From Bacteroidaceae bacterium (GTDB lineage: Bacteria; Bacteroidota; Bacteroidia; Bacteroidales; Bacteroidaceae): a stretch of DNA of 60,642 nucleotides. The DNA is taken from NCBI GenBank assembly GCA_017548075.1, contig JAFYNL010000066.1:1-60642 (forward strand), in the 5' to 3' direction. A program made the position numbers and the translations under genes. Below are positions 26,157 to 35,621 of the stretch, piece after piece. Under the pieces are notes generated by a model. It was given only the letters and a program-made list of their open reading frames with translations. It had not been told where the DNA came from and ran no database searches. The first letter of the stretch is position 1. Every line of letters starts with the position of its first letter.

Positions 26157-28049
26157 TTACTCAAGATAGGTGTAGCCGTAAAGTCCGGCGCGATAGTTGC
26201 TGATGAATTCTTTGCCTTCGCTTGGGGTAATCTTGCCGTCCTTGATGGCTTTGCTTACCCATATCTCCAAGCGGCGAACAAGCTTCTTCGGGTCGTACTG
26301 AACATACTCGAGAACATCGGCAACTGTCTCACCGTCAATGAATTGCTCGATGTTGTAGTTCTCTTTGTCTACGCTGATGTGAACCGCATTCGTGTCGCCA
26401 AAGAGGTTGTGCATGTTGCCCAGAATCTCCTGATATGCTCCAACGAGGAAAACGCCAATGTAGTAGTGCTCGCCTTGACGGACAGGATGTAGAGGAATGT
26501 AGTTTGTCTGCTGACCTCCATTGACGTAAGCCGTTATCTTGCCATCGCTGTCGCAAGTAATGTCCTGCAAGGTCGCACTTCTCGTCGGCTGTTCCTCCAA
26601 TCGAGCAATAGGCATGATGGGGAAGAGTTGGTCGATGCCCCATGAGTCGGGCATGCTTTGGAAGAGCGAGAAGTTGCAGAAGTACTTGTCGGCCATTTGT
26701 TTATCGAGGTTGCGAAGTTCGTCGGGAACATGCTTCTGATGGTGTGCAAGTTCTGCTACTTCGTGGCTGATGGCCCAATACAGAGATTCGATTTGTGCTC
26801 GCGTCTTGAGGTCGATAATTCCGTGACGGAAGAGGTCGAGAGCTTCCTCGCGAATGTCCTCAGCATCGTGCCAGTCCTCAAGAAGAGAGCGTGAAGACAG
26901 TTTGTCCCAAATCTCCGTCAAATCGTGCACAAGTTTATGGTCATCAGGACCAGGAACGAAGTCTTCAGGCATTTGAGGAGCAGAAACACTCTCAAGCACA
27001 TCAATGACAAGAACGCTATGGTGTGCGGTCAAAGAACGGCCGCCTTCGGTAATGAGGTCGGGGTGGGGGATGTTGTTATTGTTGGCCGCTTCCACAAAGG
27101 TGTAGATGCAGTCGTTGACATACTCCTGAATACTGTAATTCACACTACTCTCGCTATTGCTGCTTCTGGTACCATCGTAGTCGACACCCAAGCCGCCACC
27201 ACAATCGACGAATTTAATGTCGAAGCCCATCGAGTGGAGCTGAACATAGTATTGAGCGGCTTCACGAAGAGCTGTGCTGATGCGGCGAATCTTGTTAATC
27301 TGGCTACCGATGTGGAAGTGAATGAGGCGCAGGCAATCACGAAGTCCAAGTTCGTCGAGCATCTGAAGAGCCATCAGCAACTCAGACGAGTTAAGTCCGA
27401 ACTTAGAAGCATCGCCACCACTCTCGCTCCACTTTCCGCTTCCGTTGCTTGCCAACTTGATACGAATGCCCAGATTAGGATGCACACCAAGTTTCTTTGC
27501 AGTCTCAGCAATGATGGCCAGTTCTGGGAGTTTCTCTATGACGAGGAAGACGCGTTTACCCATCTTCTGTGCCAAGAGAGCCAACTCGATGAAGTTCTGG
27601 TCCTTGTGACCGTTACAGATAATGAGACTATCGCTATCCATATTGGTTGCAAGGACGGCATGAAGTTCGGGCTTAGAACCAGCTTCCAGTCCAAGATTGT
27701 AACGCTTTCCGTGACTGATAATCTCCTCTACAACAGGTCGCATTTGGTTCACTTTCACAGGGAAAATGATGAAATGCTCGCCTTTGTATTCGTACTCCTT
27801 CGTGGCCTTACGGAAGCACTCGTCGGTCTTCTCGATGCGATTGTCCAAAATGTCTGGGAAACGAAGCAGGACGGGAGCGGTTACATGGCGAGTGGCCAAT
27901 TGGTCCACCACCTCTTTTAGGTCCACCTGAACGCCGTTCTTCTTGGGCGTTACATAAACGTGTCCCTTTTCATTGATGCCGAAATAATTGACTCCCCAGC
28001 CTTTGATGTTGTAGAGCTCCTCAGAGTCCTCAATACGCCATTTCTTCAT
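26157..28049 (-). CDS. speA: Biosynthetic arginine decarboxylase
   Basis: A PLP-dependent cytosolic enzyme making agmatine from arginine, the first step to putrescine and spermidine. Its 630 residues match the long SpeA form. The PLP lysine motif is IIFPVKVNQ; other landmarks are NLGLEAGSKPEL, LIHFHIGSQI and FVDCGGGLGVDYDG, which binds the PLP phosphate, and the C-terminal part ends YLE. It is 12 bp after aroK. No agmatine deiminase is in this window. Confidence 0.94.
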   Translation of the reverse strand: MKKWRIEDSEELYNIKGWGVNYFGINEKGHVYVTPKKNGVQVDLKEVVDQLATRHVTAPVLLRFPDILDNRIEKTDECFRKATKEYEYKGEHFIIFPVKVNQMRPVVEEIISHGKRYNLGLEAGSKPELHAVLATNMDSDSLIICNGHKDQNFIELALLAQKMGKRVFLVIEKLPELAIIAETAKKLGVHPNLGIRIKLASNGSGKWSESGGDASKFGLNSSELLMALQMLDELGLRDCLRLIHFHIGSQINKIRRISTALREAAQYYVQLHSMGFDIKFVDCGGGLGVDYDGTRSSNSESSVNYSIQEYVNDCIYTFVEAANNNNIPHPDLITEGGRSLTAHHSVLVIDVLESVSAPQMPEDFVPGPDDHKLVHDLTEIWDKLSSRSLLEDWHDAEDIREEALDLFRHGIIDLKTRAQIESLYWAISHEVAELAHHQKHVPDELRNLDKQMADKYFCNFSLFQSMPDSWGIDQLFPIMPIARLEEQPTRSATLQDITCDSDGKITAYVNGGQQTNYIPLHPVRQGEHYYIGVFLVGAYQEILGNMHNLFGDTNAVHISVDKENYNIEQFIDGETVADVLEYVQYDPKKLVRRLEIWVSKAIKDGKITPSEGKEFISNYRAGLYGYTYLE

Positions 28050-28061
28050 TGTCTTTAACCT

Positions 28062-28589
28062 TTACAATCCTAATTTCTCTCGAATGAGTTGAACGCTAAT
28101 TTGCAGTTTGTCGTAGTTGTCGAGCAAAGTCACATCGACCACATGCTCAGCCTTTAGGTAGTAGGGCTCGCGTTCCTTGAGTGAAGCGCGAATGAATTCA
28201 AGTAGTTCGTCTTCGCTTTTACCTTGCAGAAGGGGGCGTTCCACCTTTCGCATCTTCAAATGTTGAGCCAGTACTTCTGGTGTGGCTTTCAGATAGACAC
28301 TTTCACCAACGCTTCGAATGTAGTCCATATTGTCGAAGAAACAAGGTGTTCCGCCTCCACAACTCAAGACAATGTCCTCAAACTCAGCGGCTTCGTGAAG
28401 CATATTGCGTTCCATCTCGCGGAAGCCATCTTCGCCTCTCTCTTGAAAGAGTTGAGCCACAGAGCGATGATAACGCATTTCGATGTACCAATCGAGGTCG
28501 TAGAAAGTACGTCCCAGAGCAAGGGCAAGCTGCCTTCCGACAGTTGTTTTTCCCGAACCCATGTAACCGACTAGGATGATGCTTTTCAT
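28062..28589 (-). CDS. aroK: Shikimate kinase
   Basis: It phosphorylates shikimate at the 3-hydroxyl in aromatic amino acid synthesis. The chosen ATG at 28589 gives 175 residues, opening MKSIILVGYMGSGKTTVG with the Walker A loop, followed by FYDLDWYIE (substrate Asp), FREMERNML and VLSCGGGTPCF. The frame extends to 28658, but that extension lies within topA and adds 23 unrelated residues. The chosen start overlaps the topA stop as ATGA, a typical coupling. Confidence 0.93.
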   Translation of the reverse strand: MKSIILVGYMGSGKTTVGRQLALALGRTFYDLDWYIEMRYHRSVAQLFQERGEDGFREMERNMLHEAAEFEDIVLSCGGGTPCFFDNMDYIRSVGESVYLKATPEVLAQHLKMRKVERPLLQGKSEDELLEFIRASLKEREPYYLKAEHVVDVTLLDNYDKLQISVQLIREKLGL

Positions 28590-30928
28590 TTGCGTGTGAA
28601 TCGACGCTTTGGCTTTGCAGCAGGCTTTTCGCTCTGCTCGTTCACAATCTCCATGCACTCTTCGTAGGTCAAGTCCTTAGCGCGATCGTGCATATTCTTT
28701 GGCAGACGGAAATTGTTGCCCTTATAGGTGATGTAAGGACCGTAGCGACCATTCAGAACCTCGAGTTCTGCGTCTTCTTCGAAGGTCTTGAGGTGGCGCT
28801 CAGCCTCTTCCTGATGTTTGCGATGCATCATGATGACGGCCTGCTCGAAGGTAATCTCCATCGGATCAACGTCCTTAGGCACAGAGACATACGAGCCTTT
28901 GTGAGAAACATAAGGACCATACTTGCCTGCACCGATAGTGATGGGTTCGCCTTCGTACATTCCCAATTTGCGAGGCAGTTGGAAGAGTTCGAGTGCTTCT
29001 TCCAGAGTGATGGTCTCGAGTTTCTGGCCTGATGCAAGTTGAGCAAAGCGAGGTTTCTGGCCGGGATCGTTGCTACCCATTTGTGCCACAGGACCAAAGC
29101 GACCAATTTTGACTGTTACAGGAACGCCTGTTTTAGGATCGTTACCCAAAAGACGCTCGCCGACTTTGTGTTCAGTGTGGGTGTTGACTGACTTCTCAAC
29201 CAACGGCTCGAAACCCTCATAGAAGTTTTTCACCACACCTTCCCAAGCCATCTTTCCTTCGGCTATCTCGTCGAATTCCTTTTCGATGTCGGCTGTGAAG
29301 TTGTAGTCCATGATTTCGGGGAAGTTTTCCTTTAGGAAATCGTTCACAACAATACCGGTATCTGTTGGAAGAAGTTTGCCTCTCTCTTGTCCCACGATTG
29401 TGGTGTGCGACTCAGTAGAAAGCTTGTCGCCGCTCAGAGTGATAGTCTGATAGGTGCGTTCTTCGCCTGGCTTATCGCCTTTTACCACATATTCGCGTTG
29501 CTGAATGGTTGTGATGGTCGTTGCATAAGTGCTAGGGCGACCAATACCAAGTTCTTCGAGTTTGCGAACCAGGCTGGCTTCGTTGTAGCGAATAGGGCGT
29601 TGAGAGAAGCGCTGAGTAGCGACGATTTGCTCGCGGCTGAGGCTCTCTCCAACTGTCATAGCAGGCAGAGTGCTGAGGTTTTCGTTGTCGCCTTCGTTGT
29701 CGAAGTAAACTTCGCCATTTGCGTCACTATAAACACGCAGAAAACCATCGAATTTAACTACTTCGCCATCTGCAAGGAAAGTCTCTTCTTTGCCGTCGAT
29801 GTTAATGATAACATGCGTGCGTTCCAGTTCTGCATCGGCCATCTGGCTTGCAATAGTGCGCTTCCAGATGAGGTCGTAGAGACGGCGTTCTTGTTGGTTG
29901 CCCTCAATCTGTTGCTGGTCCATATAAGTGGGACGGATAGCTTCGTGAGCCTCCTGAGCGCCCTTCGAGCTAGTGTGGTATTGGCGAGTCTTAACATACT
30001 CTTTGCCCATCTGCTCTGTGATGACATTCTTGCTGGCACCCAGGCAAATCTTGCTCAGGTTCACGCTATCGGTTCTCATATAAGTGATGCGACCACTTTC
30101 GTAGAGGTGCTGAGCCACCATCATTGTTTGAGCCACAGTAAAACCGAGCTTGTGAGCGGCTTCCTGTTGCAGAGTGCTTGTGGTAAATGGAGGAGCTGGA
30201 GTGCGCTTAACAGGCTTCGTCGAAATGTCCTGAACTGTGAAGCGACAACCCTTGCAACTTTCCAAGAAAGCCTTAGCCTCTTCGGCTGTTGGGAAACGAC
30301 GGCTGAGTTCAGCCTTCACTTCGCTGCCGTCGGTATTGTGGAAGACTGCGGTAATGCGATAGTTCTCTTCGCATACGAAATCCTCAATTTCACGTTCGCG
30401 CTCTACAATCAGTCGAACTGCGACACTCTGAACGCGACCGGCAGAAAGACTGGGCTTAACCTTCTTCCAAAGCACAGGACTAAGTTTGAAGCCAACAATT
30501 CGATCCAGAACTCGACGAGCTTGTTGAGCATTCACCAAGTTGAGGTCAATCTGTCTTGGATGTTCGATGGCGTCGAGAATGGCAGGCTTTGTGATTTCGT
30601 GGAAGACAATGCGGCGAGTGTTCTGCGGCTTGAGGCCGAGCACTTCATAGAGGTGCCAGCTGATAGCTTCTCCTTCGCGGTCTTCATCGGAAGCCAACCA
30701 AACCATATTAGCCTGTTCCGCCTGGCTCTTCAGTTGAGCAACGACCTTCTGTTTGTCGGAAGGCACTTCGTATTGTGGAGCGAATGTCTTCTCGTCCACG
30801 CTGAAAGAACGCTTCTTCAGGTCGCGAATGTGTCCGTAGCTGGACAGAACCTTATATTTATCACCCAGGAATTTTTCTATAGTTTTAGCCTTTGCAGGGC
30901 TCTCTACGATTACCAGATTTTCGTTCAT
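28586..30928 (-). CDS. topA: DNA topoisomerase I (type IA)
   Basis: It relaxes negative supercoils. The protein has 780 residues. The Toprim domain opens with VIVESPAKAKTIEKFLG and carries DEDREGEAISWHL; the active-site Tyr is in SGRITYMRTDSV. Instead of classic zinc fingers the C terminus has repeated GRYGPYITYKGNNFRLPK-like units, as is usual in Bacteroidetes, and ends in a basic tail (KPKRRFTRK). It heads a four-gene operon. A minus-strand -7 box lies at 30971-30978. Confidence 0.96.
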   Translation of the reverse strand: MNENLVIVESPAKAKTIEKFLGDKYKVLSSYGHIRDLKKRSFSVDEKTFAPQYEVPSDKQKVVAQLKSQAEQANMVWLASDEDREGEAISWHLYEVLGLKPQNTRRIVFHEITKPAILDAIEHPRQIDLNLVNAQQARRVLDRIVGFKLSPVLWKKVKPSLSAGRVQSVAVRLIVEREREIEDFVCEENYRITAVFHNTDGSEVKAELSRRFPTAEEAKAFLESCKGCRFTVQDISTKPVKRTPAPPFTTSTLQQEAAHKLGFTVAQTMMVAQHLYESGRITYMRTDSVNLSKICLGASKNVITEQMGKEYVKTRQYHTSSKGAQEAHEAIRPTYMDQQQIEGNQQERRLYDLIWKRTIASQMADAELERTHVIINIDGKEETFLADGEVVKFDGFLRVYSDANGEVYFDNEGDNENLSTLPAMTVGESLSREQIVATQRFSQRPIRYNEASLVRKLEELGIGRPSTYATTITTIQQREYVVKGDKPGEERTYQTITLSGDKLSTESHTTIVGQERGKLLPTDTGIVVNDFLKENFPEIMDYNFTADIEKEFDEIAEGKMAWEGVVKNFYEGFEPLVEKSVNTHTEHKVGERLLGNDPKTGVPVTVKIGRFGPVAQMGSNDPGQKPRFAQLASGQKLETITLEEALELFQLPRKLGMYEGEPITIGAGKYGPYVSHKGSYVSVPKDVDPMEITFEQAVIMMHRKHQEEAERHLKTFEEDAELEVLNGRYGPYITYKGNNFRLPKNMHDRAKDLTYEECMEIVNEQSEKPAAKPKRRFTRK

Positions 30929-30970
30929 CAGAATATATATTATTTATCAGATTCTTAAAAATTACGGCTG

Positions 30971-30978
30971 CAAAGGTA
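30971..30978 (-). promoter_or_regulatory. -7 box for the topA operon
   Basis: TACCTTTG on the minus strand, 43 nt before the topA ATG. No -33 TTTG was found at the standard spacing. The rest of the gap to the tRNA (about 30990-31242) holds the tRNA terminator, one further hairpin and a decayed promoter-like motif, but no gene. Confidence 0.55.
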
Positions 30979-31110
30979 AGTCATTTTTTCAAATTACACA
31001 TTATATATATAGAAAAAATCACCTTCCTCGGCAATTTTTCATTTTTTTTAGGATTTCCTTTTTTCATTTTTATAATATATGCGTGTGGGGGTGCGCAGGC
31101 AGGTGCGCAA

Positions 31111-31144
31111 AAAGAAAAAGCGCGACACACATTGTGTATCGCGC
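31111..31144 (-). terminator. Terminator of the tRNA-Gln transcript
   Basis: A near-perfect 12-bp stem (31120-31131 with 31133-31144, one mismatch, GCGCGA arms) is followed on the minus strand by TTTTTCTTTTT. Confidence 0.82.
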
Positions 31145-31156
31145 CTAACTTTCAAA

Positions 31157-31183
31157 GTTGAAGGAAATTGTATTTCCTTCAAC
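31157..31183. repeat. Perfect 11-bp inverted repeat in the tRNA-Gln trailer
   Basis: GTTGAAGGAAA (31157-31167) and TTTCCTTCAAC (31173-31183) with a 5-nt loop. It lies between the tRNA 3' end and its terminator and has no T-run of its own. Confidence 0.75.
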
Positions 31184-31242
31184 AATCCTCTTGCTCGGCA
31201 ATATTCAAACGATCTTGATATTGCTCTCGCTTACTCGGATTG

Positions 31243-31313
31243 TTGGACTACCTGGATTCGAACCAAGACTAAGAGAACCAAAACCTCTTGTGCTGCCATT
31301 ACACCATAGCCCA
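31243..31313 (-). tRNA. tRNA-Gln (anticodon TTG)
   Basis: On the minus strand a full cloverleaf can be drawn: acceptor TGGGCTA with TAGTCCA, anticodon stem AGAGG with TCTCT around the loop TTTTGGT (anticodon TTG), and T-arm loop GGTTCGAATCC. The discriminator is A; CCA is not encoded in full. It has its own promoter at 31348-31378 and its own terminator. Confidence 0.93.
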
Positions 31314-31347
31314 ATCCAAAACCAAACGATTTTCTCGTTTGCGGCTG

Positions 31348-31378
31348 CAAAGGTACGACAAATAATTCAAAATACAAA
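31348..31378 (-). promoter_or_regulatory. Promoter of tRNA-Gln
   Basis: Minus-strand TTTG (31375-31378), 19-nt spacer, TACCTTTG (31348-31355), about 35 nt before the tRNA. Confidence 0.8.
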
Positions 31379-31415
31379 AATCTGTATTCAAAATTATTTG
31401 TTTTCCCTCACTTTT

Positions 31416-32717
31416 TTACTTTGCGATGAGCAGGAAATACTTCTTTTTACCTTGTTGGACGAGCAGATATTTGCCGTCAAGGAGATCTGCTTCGCTAACC
31501 ATTTGGTCGAAACTTGTGAGTTTTTCCTTATTCAGACTGACACCTCCACCTTGAGTGAGCTTGCGCATTTCGCCCTTACTGGGGAAACATTGGGTGTGCT
31601 CGGCAAAGAGGTCGACTGCTTTTGTGCCTTCGCCTTTGAGCAAATCCTTGCTTATCTCGAACTGAGGAACACCGCTGAACACATCCAGAAGCGTCTGCTC
31701 ATCGAGTTTGACGAGACTTTCCTTTGTGCTCTTACCAAAGAGAATTCCGCTGGCTTCAAGAGCCTGCTCGTAATCTTCCTTGCTATGAACCATAATGGTC
31801 AGTTCCTCTGCCAGTTTCTTCTGCAAGATGCGAAGACCTGGATCTTGGCGATGTTCCTCGATGAGAGCATCGATAGTTGGCTTGTCGAGCGAGGTGAAAA
31901 TCTTGATGTAACGCTCTGCATCTTCGTCTGCCACATTGAGCCAGAACTGATAGAAAGCATAAGGACTGGTGCGATTGCGGTCGAGCCAGATGTTGCCTTT
32001 CTCGGTCTTGCCAAACTTCTTGCCGTCGGCCTTTGTGATGAGAGGGCAAGTGAGAGCAAAGGCTTCGTTCTCTACGCCCAACTTCCTGCGGATAAGCTCT
32101 GTGCCGGTCGTAATGTTACCCCATTGGTCGCTGCCGCCCATCTGCAACTTACAGTTCTTGGTCTGGTAGAGATAGAGGAAATCGTAGCCCTGCAAGAGCT
32201 GGTAGGTGAACTCTGTGAACGACATTCCGTCCTGAGCCTCACCATTCAAGCGACGCTTCACGCTATCTTTCGCCATCATATAGTTGACGGTAATGCACTT
32301 GCCAATCTCGCGAGCAAAGTCGAGGAAGGAAAAGTCCTTCATCCAGTCGTAGTTGTTGACCAGTTCGGCCTTGTTGGGAGCGTCGCTCTCGAAATCGAGG
32401 AAGTGAGCCAACTGCTTCTGGATGCAAGCAACATTGTGGCGTAAAGTCTCCTCGTTCAGGAGGTTACGTTCCTGGCTCTTTCCGCTTGGGTCGCCAATCA
32501 TGCCGGTTGCTCCGCCGACAAGAGCGATGGGTTTGTGGCCACAGCGTTGCAAGTGACGAAGCATCATCACACCGCAAAGATGACCGATATGCAGACTGTC
32601 GGCCGTCGGGTCTATGCCCACATAAGCCGATACTTGTTCCTTCTGTAACAGCTCTTCTGTTCCGGGCATCATCTGGTGGATCATGCCCCTCCATTTTAGT
32701 TCTTCAACAAAGTTCAT
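31416..32717 (-). CDS. tyrS: Tyrosyl-tRNA synthetase
   Basis: It charges tRNA-Tyr. Class I motifs are [10 protein letters not shown] (HIGH) and KKFGKTEKG (KMSKS equivalent); GGSDQWGN is the TyrRS signature and the C terminus is an S4-like domain ([14 protein letters not shown]). The ATG at 32717 gives 433 residues, beginning [12 protein letters not shown]. An in-frame ATG at 32744 would lie in or upstream of the transcription start predicted from the promoter at 32745-32776, so it is rejected. Confidence 0.95.
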   Translation of the reverse strand: MNFVEELKWRGMIHQMMPGTEELLQKEQVSAYVGIDPTADSLHIGHLCGVMMLRHLQRCGHKPIALVGGATGMIGDPSGKSQERNLLNEETLRHNVACIQKQLAHFLDFESDAPNKAELVNNYDWMKDFSFLDFAREIGKCITVNYMMAKDSVKRRLNGEAQDGMSFTEFTYQLLQGYDFLYLYQTKNCKLQMGGSDQWGNITTGTELIRRKLGVENEAFALTCPLITKADGKKFGKTEKGNIWLDRNRTSPYAFYQFWLNVADEDAERYIKIFTSLDKPTIDALIEEHRQDPGLRILQKKLAEELTIMVHSKEDYEQALEASGILFGKSTKESLVKLDEQTLLDVFSGVPQFEISKDLLKGEGTKAVDLFAEHTQCFPSKGEMRKLTQGGGVSLNKEKLTSFDQMVSEADLLDGKYLLVQQGKKKYFLLIAK

Positions 32718-32744
32718 CGATACAATATATTTGAAATTGGGCAC

Positions 32745-32776
32745 AAAGGTACACCTTTTTGCTCAAAACACCAAAT
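32745..32776 (-). promoter_or_regulatory. Promoter of tyrS
   Basis: Minus-strand TTTG (32773-32776), 20-nt spacer, TACCTTTG (32745-32752). It fixes the tyrS start downstream of about 32739. Confidence 0.8.
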
Positions 32777-32796
32777 TTTCCGATAAGAGAAACGCC

Positions 32797-33810
32797 TTAG
32801 AACTGCTCCAGGTAAGCGATGCGGCTTTCTGTGCTTGGATGTGTGCTGAAGAGTTTGCTCATCATGTTGGTGAACTCGCTCTTGAAGGCGTGTGGACGAA
32901 CGATGAAGAGCTGAGCCACATCTTCGCGATCCACCTGTCCGAGACCTGGGTCGCTCGATATCTTGCGAAGGGCAGAAGCCAGAGCCAACGGATTTCCGCA
33001 AAGCTCGGCACCGCCTGCATCGGCCATGTATTCGCGCTTTCGGCTGATGGCAAAGCGAGTGAGCAGCGTGAAGAAATAACCGATGGCAGCCAGAACGATG
33101 GCAACCAGGATGACTGCAATGATGGCGACGCCGTTCTTGCCGTCCCTGCTGCTTGTCCTCCTGTTGCCTCCACCATATATAAAGGTGTTCCAAAGCATGC
33201 GAACCGCCAGGCTGAGAGCCGTGCTCATGATGCCCACAAAAATGATGCTAATGATGAGCAGACGGGTGTCCTTGTTGCGGATGTGCGTCAGTTCGTGGCC
33301 GATGACACCAGCCAATTCGGCGTCGTTCAGACGGTCGCAAATGCCCGTAGTCACAGTAACGGTATAGCTCTTCTCGTCTATTCCACTGGCAAAGGCGTTG
33401 AGCTGCGGGTCGTCGATGACATTTATCTTAGGCATCGGCATTCCGCAAGTCATTGTCAGGTTCTCCACAATGTTGTAGACGCGTGGATTCTCGCGGCGTT
33501 CCAGAGGCTTGGCTCCAGTTGCGCTTCGAACCATGCTGGCGTTCGAGAAATAGGAGATGAGGAACCAGATTGCAACGGCTCCTATTACCCAAGGCAAAGC
33601 CATCAGGAAGGCCTCGTTGGTCGACATTGCATCGAACTCCAGATGCGAGCTTTGGAAGCCGTTCTGGTAGCCGTCGTACACCTCCTGCATATTCATGAAC
33701 GCCACGAAGCAATACACCATTGCAAGGATGATGCAAGGGAAGAGGAAGAGTAGCAGCAGACTCTTCATGTTGTTCTGAATCTGCTGCTTATGTATGCCGA
33801 CGTATTGCAT
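32797..33810 (-). CDS. M48 family membrane metalloprotease (HtpX-like)
   Basis: A zinc protease of 337 residues anchored in the inner membrane, probably in membrane-protein quality control. Membrane segments lie near residues 16-38, 57-75 and in the 165-230 region. The zinc motif is GVIGHELTHIRNKD, with the third ligand in REYMADAGG. Its start overlaps the lemA stop (TAATG), which supports the long N terminus MQYVGIHKQQIQNN over a later MKSLLLL. LemA and M48 proteases are commonly paired, so joint action at the membrane is likely. Confidence 0.9.
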   Translation of the reverse strand: MQYVGIHKQQIQNNMKSLLLLFLFPCIILAMVYCFVAFMNMQEVYDGYQNGFQSSHLEFDAMSTNEAFLMALPWVIGAVAIWFLISYFSNASMVRSATGAKPLERRENPRVYNIVENLTMTCGMPMPKINVIDDPQLNAFASGIDEKSYTVTVTTGICDRLNDAELAGVIGHELTHIRNKDTRLLIISIIFVGIMSTALSLAVRMLWNTFIYGGGNRRTSSRDGKNGVAIIAVILVAIVLAAIGYFFTLLTRFAISRKREYMADAGGAELCGNPLALASALRKISSDPGLGQVDREDVAQLFIVRPHAFKSEFTNMMSKLFSTHPSTESRIAYLEQF

Positions 33811-34376
33811 TAGAAGTTGATTTCAGGAGCTTTGTCCATGTTTGCGCGCTCTGTCTCGCCTACATCGAAGAGAGGCTCTTTGTGGAAGCCGAACATGCCA
33901 GCCACGAGAACTGCGGGGAAGTGCTGAACTGCGCTGTTCAGTTCCTTTGTAGCGCTGTTGAAGAAGCGGCGAACTGCAGCCAACTTGTTCTCGATGTCGC
34001 TGATTTCGCTTTGCAGCTGCATGAAGTTCTGGTTGGCCTTCAGGTCGGGATAAGCCTCTGCCACAGCTTTCAGGTTCAGCATAGCGTTCGAGAGTTGGTT
34101 CTCGGCAGCAATCTTGTCGTTGATGGTTGTTGCGTTCATGGCAGCTGTGCGAGCCTCAGTCACCTTTTCGAACACCTCTTTCTCGTGAGCGGCATAGCCC
34201 TTCACGGTAGCCACGAGCTGAGGAATCAGGTCGTAGCGCTGTTTCAACTGAACGTCGATGTTTGCGAACGCATTTTCGCGATTGTTACGCAGAGTTACCA
34301 GGTTGTTGTAGATACCGATAACACCCAAAATAAGCAGTACGACGACCGCAATCACAATAATAGCTACTGTACTCAT
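33810..34376 (-). CDS. lemA: LemA family membrane protein
   Basis: A 188-residue protein with one N-terminal membrane helix (VAIIVIAVVVLLILGVIGIYNNL) and a helical exported domain (NNRENAFANIDVQLKQRYDLIPQLV, YPDLKANQNFMQLQSEISDIENKLA), both diagnostic of LemA. The C terminus ends APEINF. The molecular role of LemA is not settled; here it is co-transcribed with an M48 protease. A -7 box lies at 34431-34438. Confidence 0.93.
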   Translation of the reverse strand: MSTVAIIVIAVVVLLILGVIGIYNNLVTLRNNRENAFANIDVQLKQRYDLIPQLVATVKGYAAHEKEVFEKVTEARTAAMNATTINDKIAAENQLSNAMLNLKAVAEAYPDLKANQNFMQLQSEISDIENKLAAVRRFFNSATKELNSAVQHFPAVLVAGMFGFHKEPLFDVGETERANMDKAPEINF

Positions 34377-34430
34377 AATGATATTATTTAAGATTAAACC
34401 TTTTGCTTTTCACATTATCATATTTTCAGG

Positions 34431-34438
34431 CAAAGATA
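34431..34438 (-). promoter_or_regulatory. -7 box for lemA-M48
   Basis: TATCTTTG on the minus strand, about 55 nt before the lemA ATG. Confidence 0.55.
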
Positions 34439-34565
34439 CGGAAAAAAGTGAAAACTCAAAACAGAAAAGCGAAAAATGAAGCGCAAAATTGCAAAAGATT
34501 GTGCGTTTTTGCATCTTTTTCACATCTTTTAGCATTTCAACGCTAATTATTTAGTGAAAAAGTTC

Positions 34566-34573
34566 TATATTTG
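34566..34573 (+). promoter_or_regulatory. -7 box for rpoD
   Basis: TATATTTG, 33 nt before the ATG at 34607; the -33 region has no exact TTTG. Confidence 0.55.
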
Positions 34574-34606
34574 CCCGCTAATTCTTCGAAACAACGAATA
34601 AGGTCT

Positions 34607-35470
34607 ATGAGACAACTAAAAATCACAAAGAGCATTACCAGTCGTGACAGCGCGTCACTCGACAAATATCTACAGGAAATCGGCCGCGAGGCATTACTCC
34701 CAGTTGAAGAGGAGGTAGAGCTTTCGCAAAGGATACGGAAAGGCGACCGCCGCGCACTCGACAAACTGGTTCGTGCCAACCTTCGTTTCGTGGTCAGTGT
34801 GGCCAAGCAGTACCAGAACCAGGGACTTTCCCTGCCCGACCTCATCAACGAGGGTAATGTGGGACTCATCAAAGCAGCCGAGAAGTTCGACGAAACGCGT
34901 GGTTTCAAGTTCATCTCCTACGCCGTTTGGTGGATTCGTCAGACCATCCTCCAGGCCCTCGCCGAGCAGAGCCGTATCGTTCGTCTGCCCCTCAACCAGG
35001 TCAGCGCAGTGAACAAGATCACGAAGGCCATGACCAAGTTCGAGCAGGAGTTCGAGCGCAAGCCAAGTGCCGACGAACTGGCAGAACTCGTCAACGAGTT
35101 GCCCGAGAAGATCAGCGACTCTCTGCGTGCTAGTGGCCGCCATGTCAGCGTGGACGCACCCTTCATCGAAGGCGAGGAAAACAGCCTCCTCGATGTGATG
35201 GTCAATACCGATTCTCCCATGGCAGATAAGGGTCTGGTCAGCGAGAGTCTTTCCACCGAGATTGACCGTGCTTTGGGTGTCTTGAACGAACGCGAGAAGC
35301 AGATTATTGAGCGCAGTTTCGGCATCAACAACCAGCCCGAGATGACGCTCGAAGAGATAGGCGAGACCTTTGGTCTTACTCGTGAGCGCGTCCGTCAGAT
35401 TCGCGAGAAAGCTATCCGCAAACTTCGTGCTGGCAGCCGTAACAGCCTGCTTCGCTCCTATCTCGGATAA
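34607..35470 (+). CDS. rpoD: Primary RNA polymerase sigma factor RpoD (short Bacteroidetes form)
   Basis: The housekeeping sigma factor that recognises the -33/-7 promoters listed here. From ATG 34607 it has 287 residues, as usual for this phylum, and lacks the long region 1.1 and spacer of the E. coli protein. Region 1.2 is [20 protein letters not shown]; regions 2.1-2.4 run [17 protein letters not shown] through [19 protein letters not shown]; region 4.2 is [20 protein letters not shown]. The frame is open 12 codons further up to 34571, but that codon lies in the promoter. It is followed by a terminator. Confidence 0.96.
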   Translation: MRQLKITKSITSRDSASLDKYLQEIGREALLPVEEEVELSQRIRKGDRRALDKLVRANLRFVVSVAKQYQNQGLSLPDLINEGNVGLIKAAEKFDETRGFKFISYAVWWIRQTILQALAEQSRIVRLPLNQVSAVNKITKAMTKFEQEFERKPSADELAELVNELPEKISDSLRASGRHVSVDAPFIEGEENSLLDVMVNTDSPMADKGLVSESLSTEIDRALGVLNEREKQIIERSFGINNQPEMTLEEIGETFGLTRERVRQIREKAIRKLRAGSRNSLLRSYLG

Positions 35471-35496
35471 CCCCAATAGGTTGGTACAAACAAAAG

Positions 35497-35528
35497 AAGA
35501 GAGACACATTCCGTGCCTCTCTTTTTCT
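35497..35528 (+). terminator. Terminator of rpoD
   Basis: An 11-bp stem with one mismatch (35497-35507 with 35513-35523), followed by TTTTTCTTT. Confidence 0.75.
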
Positions 35529-35552
35529 TTATCCGAGCTTTATCTAAAAACG

Positions 35553-35606
35553 CTCCACGTTACGATGCCAATCATAACACGTTATGTTGCCCGTCATAAC
35601 ACGTTA
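35553..35606. repeat. 22-bp phased palindrome array C
   Basis: TAACACGTTA at 35575 and 35597, and a half-decayed CTCCACGTTA at 35553, all 22 bp apart. It sits between the rpoD terminator and the gltX stop. The core centre is AC, the reverse of arrays B and E. Confidence 0.8.
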
Positions 35607-35621
35607 TGTTTTGCGATGACC

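Noticed and set aside
26925-27920. 331-codon open frame antisense to speA
   Set aside because: Shadow of speA, whose PLP motifs are intact.
29387-30958. 523-codon open frame antisense to topA
   Set aside because: It lies entirely opposite a clear topA with all catalytic motifs; its translation shows no domain. It is a codon-bias shadow.
32718-32744. Upstream ATG for tyrS
   Set aside because: It lies next to the -7 box and upstream of the predicted transcription start.
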